Origin: Sedimenticola hydrogenitrophicus
Lineage (GTDB): Bacteria > Pseudomonadota > Gammaproteobacteria > Chromatiales > Chromatiaceae
DNA length: 64,000 nt
Assembly: GCF_029017505.1 (NCBI RefSeq)
Contig: NZ_JAQGEI010000007.1
Coordinates: forward strand, 62,001-126,000
Direction of reading: 5' to 3'
The position numbers were made by a program, and so were the translations under genes. Positions within the stretch are counted from its first letter, which is position 1; each line of letters begins with the position of its first letter. The notes beneath the pieces are model-generated. The model was not told the origin of the DNA, did no database searches, and worked only from the letters and a program-made list of their open reading frames with translations. Shown piece after piece: positions 63,658-64,000 of this stretch.

Positions 63658-64000
63658 ATGACGACGATTGACCACATACTGATAGTTGATGACGATCCGG
63701 AGATCCGCGAGCTGTTGGCCACCTATCTCACCAAGAGCGGGTACCGGGTGTCGGCGGCCCGGGACGGCCATCAGATGTGGCAGCAACTGGAACGCAACCG
63801 GATCAATCTGGTGGTACTGGATGTGATGCTGCCGGGCGAGGACGGCCTGATCCTGTGCCGTAACCTGCGCAGCAAGTCGAATGTGCCCATCATCATGCTG
63901 ACGGCCCGGGGCGAGGAGATGGACCGGATTCTCGGGCTGGAGATGGGCGCGGACGACTACCTGCCCAAGCCGTTCAATCCCCGCGAGCTTCAGGCGCGCA
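63658..64000 (+). CDS. OmpR-family response regulator, 5' part
   Basis: 114 residues are inside the window. The receiver domain is complete in outline: acidic DDD in ILIVDDDPEIRELLATYL, phosphoacceptor in LVVLDVMLPGEDGLI, threonine in IIMLTARGEEMDR, lysine in DDYLPKPFNPRELQAR, where the window ends. The OmpR-type DNA-binding half is expected next. It diverges from the methionine-rich protein across about 200 bases. A CpxR/RstA-like envelope or copper stress role is inference from context. Confidence 0.88.
   Translation, partial: MTTIDHILIVDDDPEIRELLATYLTKSGYRVSAARDGHQMWQQLERNRINLVVLDVMLPGEDGLILCRNLRSKSNVPIIMLTARGEEMDRILGLEMGADDYLPKPFNPRELQAR

Overview
The window reads as chromosomal DNA of a GC-rich gammaproteobacterium, most likely a sulfur-oxidising or facultatively autotrophic Chromatiales/Sedimenticola-type lineage. 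Three things point there. The order leuC-leuD-leuB-asd-asd paralog-fimV-truA-trpF-trpB (bases 1-11607, all minus strand) is a block known from Pseudomonas and relatives. A complete respiratory nitrate reductase cluster with two NarK transporters and NarXL is followed by a PrkB/CbbP-type phosphoribulokinase. The intergenic spaces are full of small palindromic repeats. The genus assignment is inference; no rRNA or marker gene is present.

Layout. 1-11607: tryptophan, leucine and aspartate-family biosynthesis plus truA and fimV. 12059-12943: LysR regulator. 13234-26044: nitrate respiration, with narXL on the minus strand diverging from narK1-narK2-narGHJI, closed by a strong terminator at 26155. 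26298-27621: phosphoribulokinase and a gamma-glutamylcyclotransferase-like protein. 27765-34992: accessory genes (an unknown secreted protein with a decayed duplicate, a DMT exporter with AraC regulator, a TetR regulator diverging from a FabF-like ketosynthase, a YdjM-like membrane protein, another TetR protein). 35345-39727: a PAS-GGDEF cyclase, an AT-rich clostripain-family protease and an unusual HTH/coiled-coil/ferredoxin/flavin reductase. 40058-45574: a MarR-GNAT fusion, a phenylpyruvate/indolepyruvate decarboxylase with divergent Lrp regulator, a dienelactone hydrolase and a universal stress protein.

45646-54454 combines a TAXI-type TRAP transporter with an ADP-forming acyl-CoA synthetase, two enoyl-CoA hydratases and an RpiR regulator. 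This looks like uptake, CoA activation and beta-oxidation-like breakdown of an unidentified carboxylate. 54857-58652 holds small conserved proteins, a tandem HAD protein with an unusual active site, and a DsbA-like lipoprotein. 58790-64000 is a copper/metal stress cluster: SHOCT peptide, CopA with YHS and two metal-binding motifs, a DUF302 protein, a methionine-rich Spy-like protein and a divergent OmpR-family regulator.

Non-coding structure is the most unusual feature. At least six MITE-like elements with terminal inverted repeats can be read directly, two with clean target-site duplications (10 bp at 35101/35253 and 5 bp at 39780/39951). Two families occur twice in the window. Several other palindromic repeats fill intergenic gaps. 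No transposase, CRISPR array, rRNA or tRNA was recognised.
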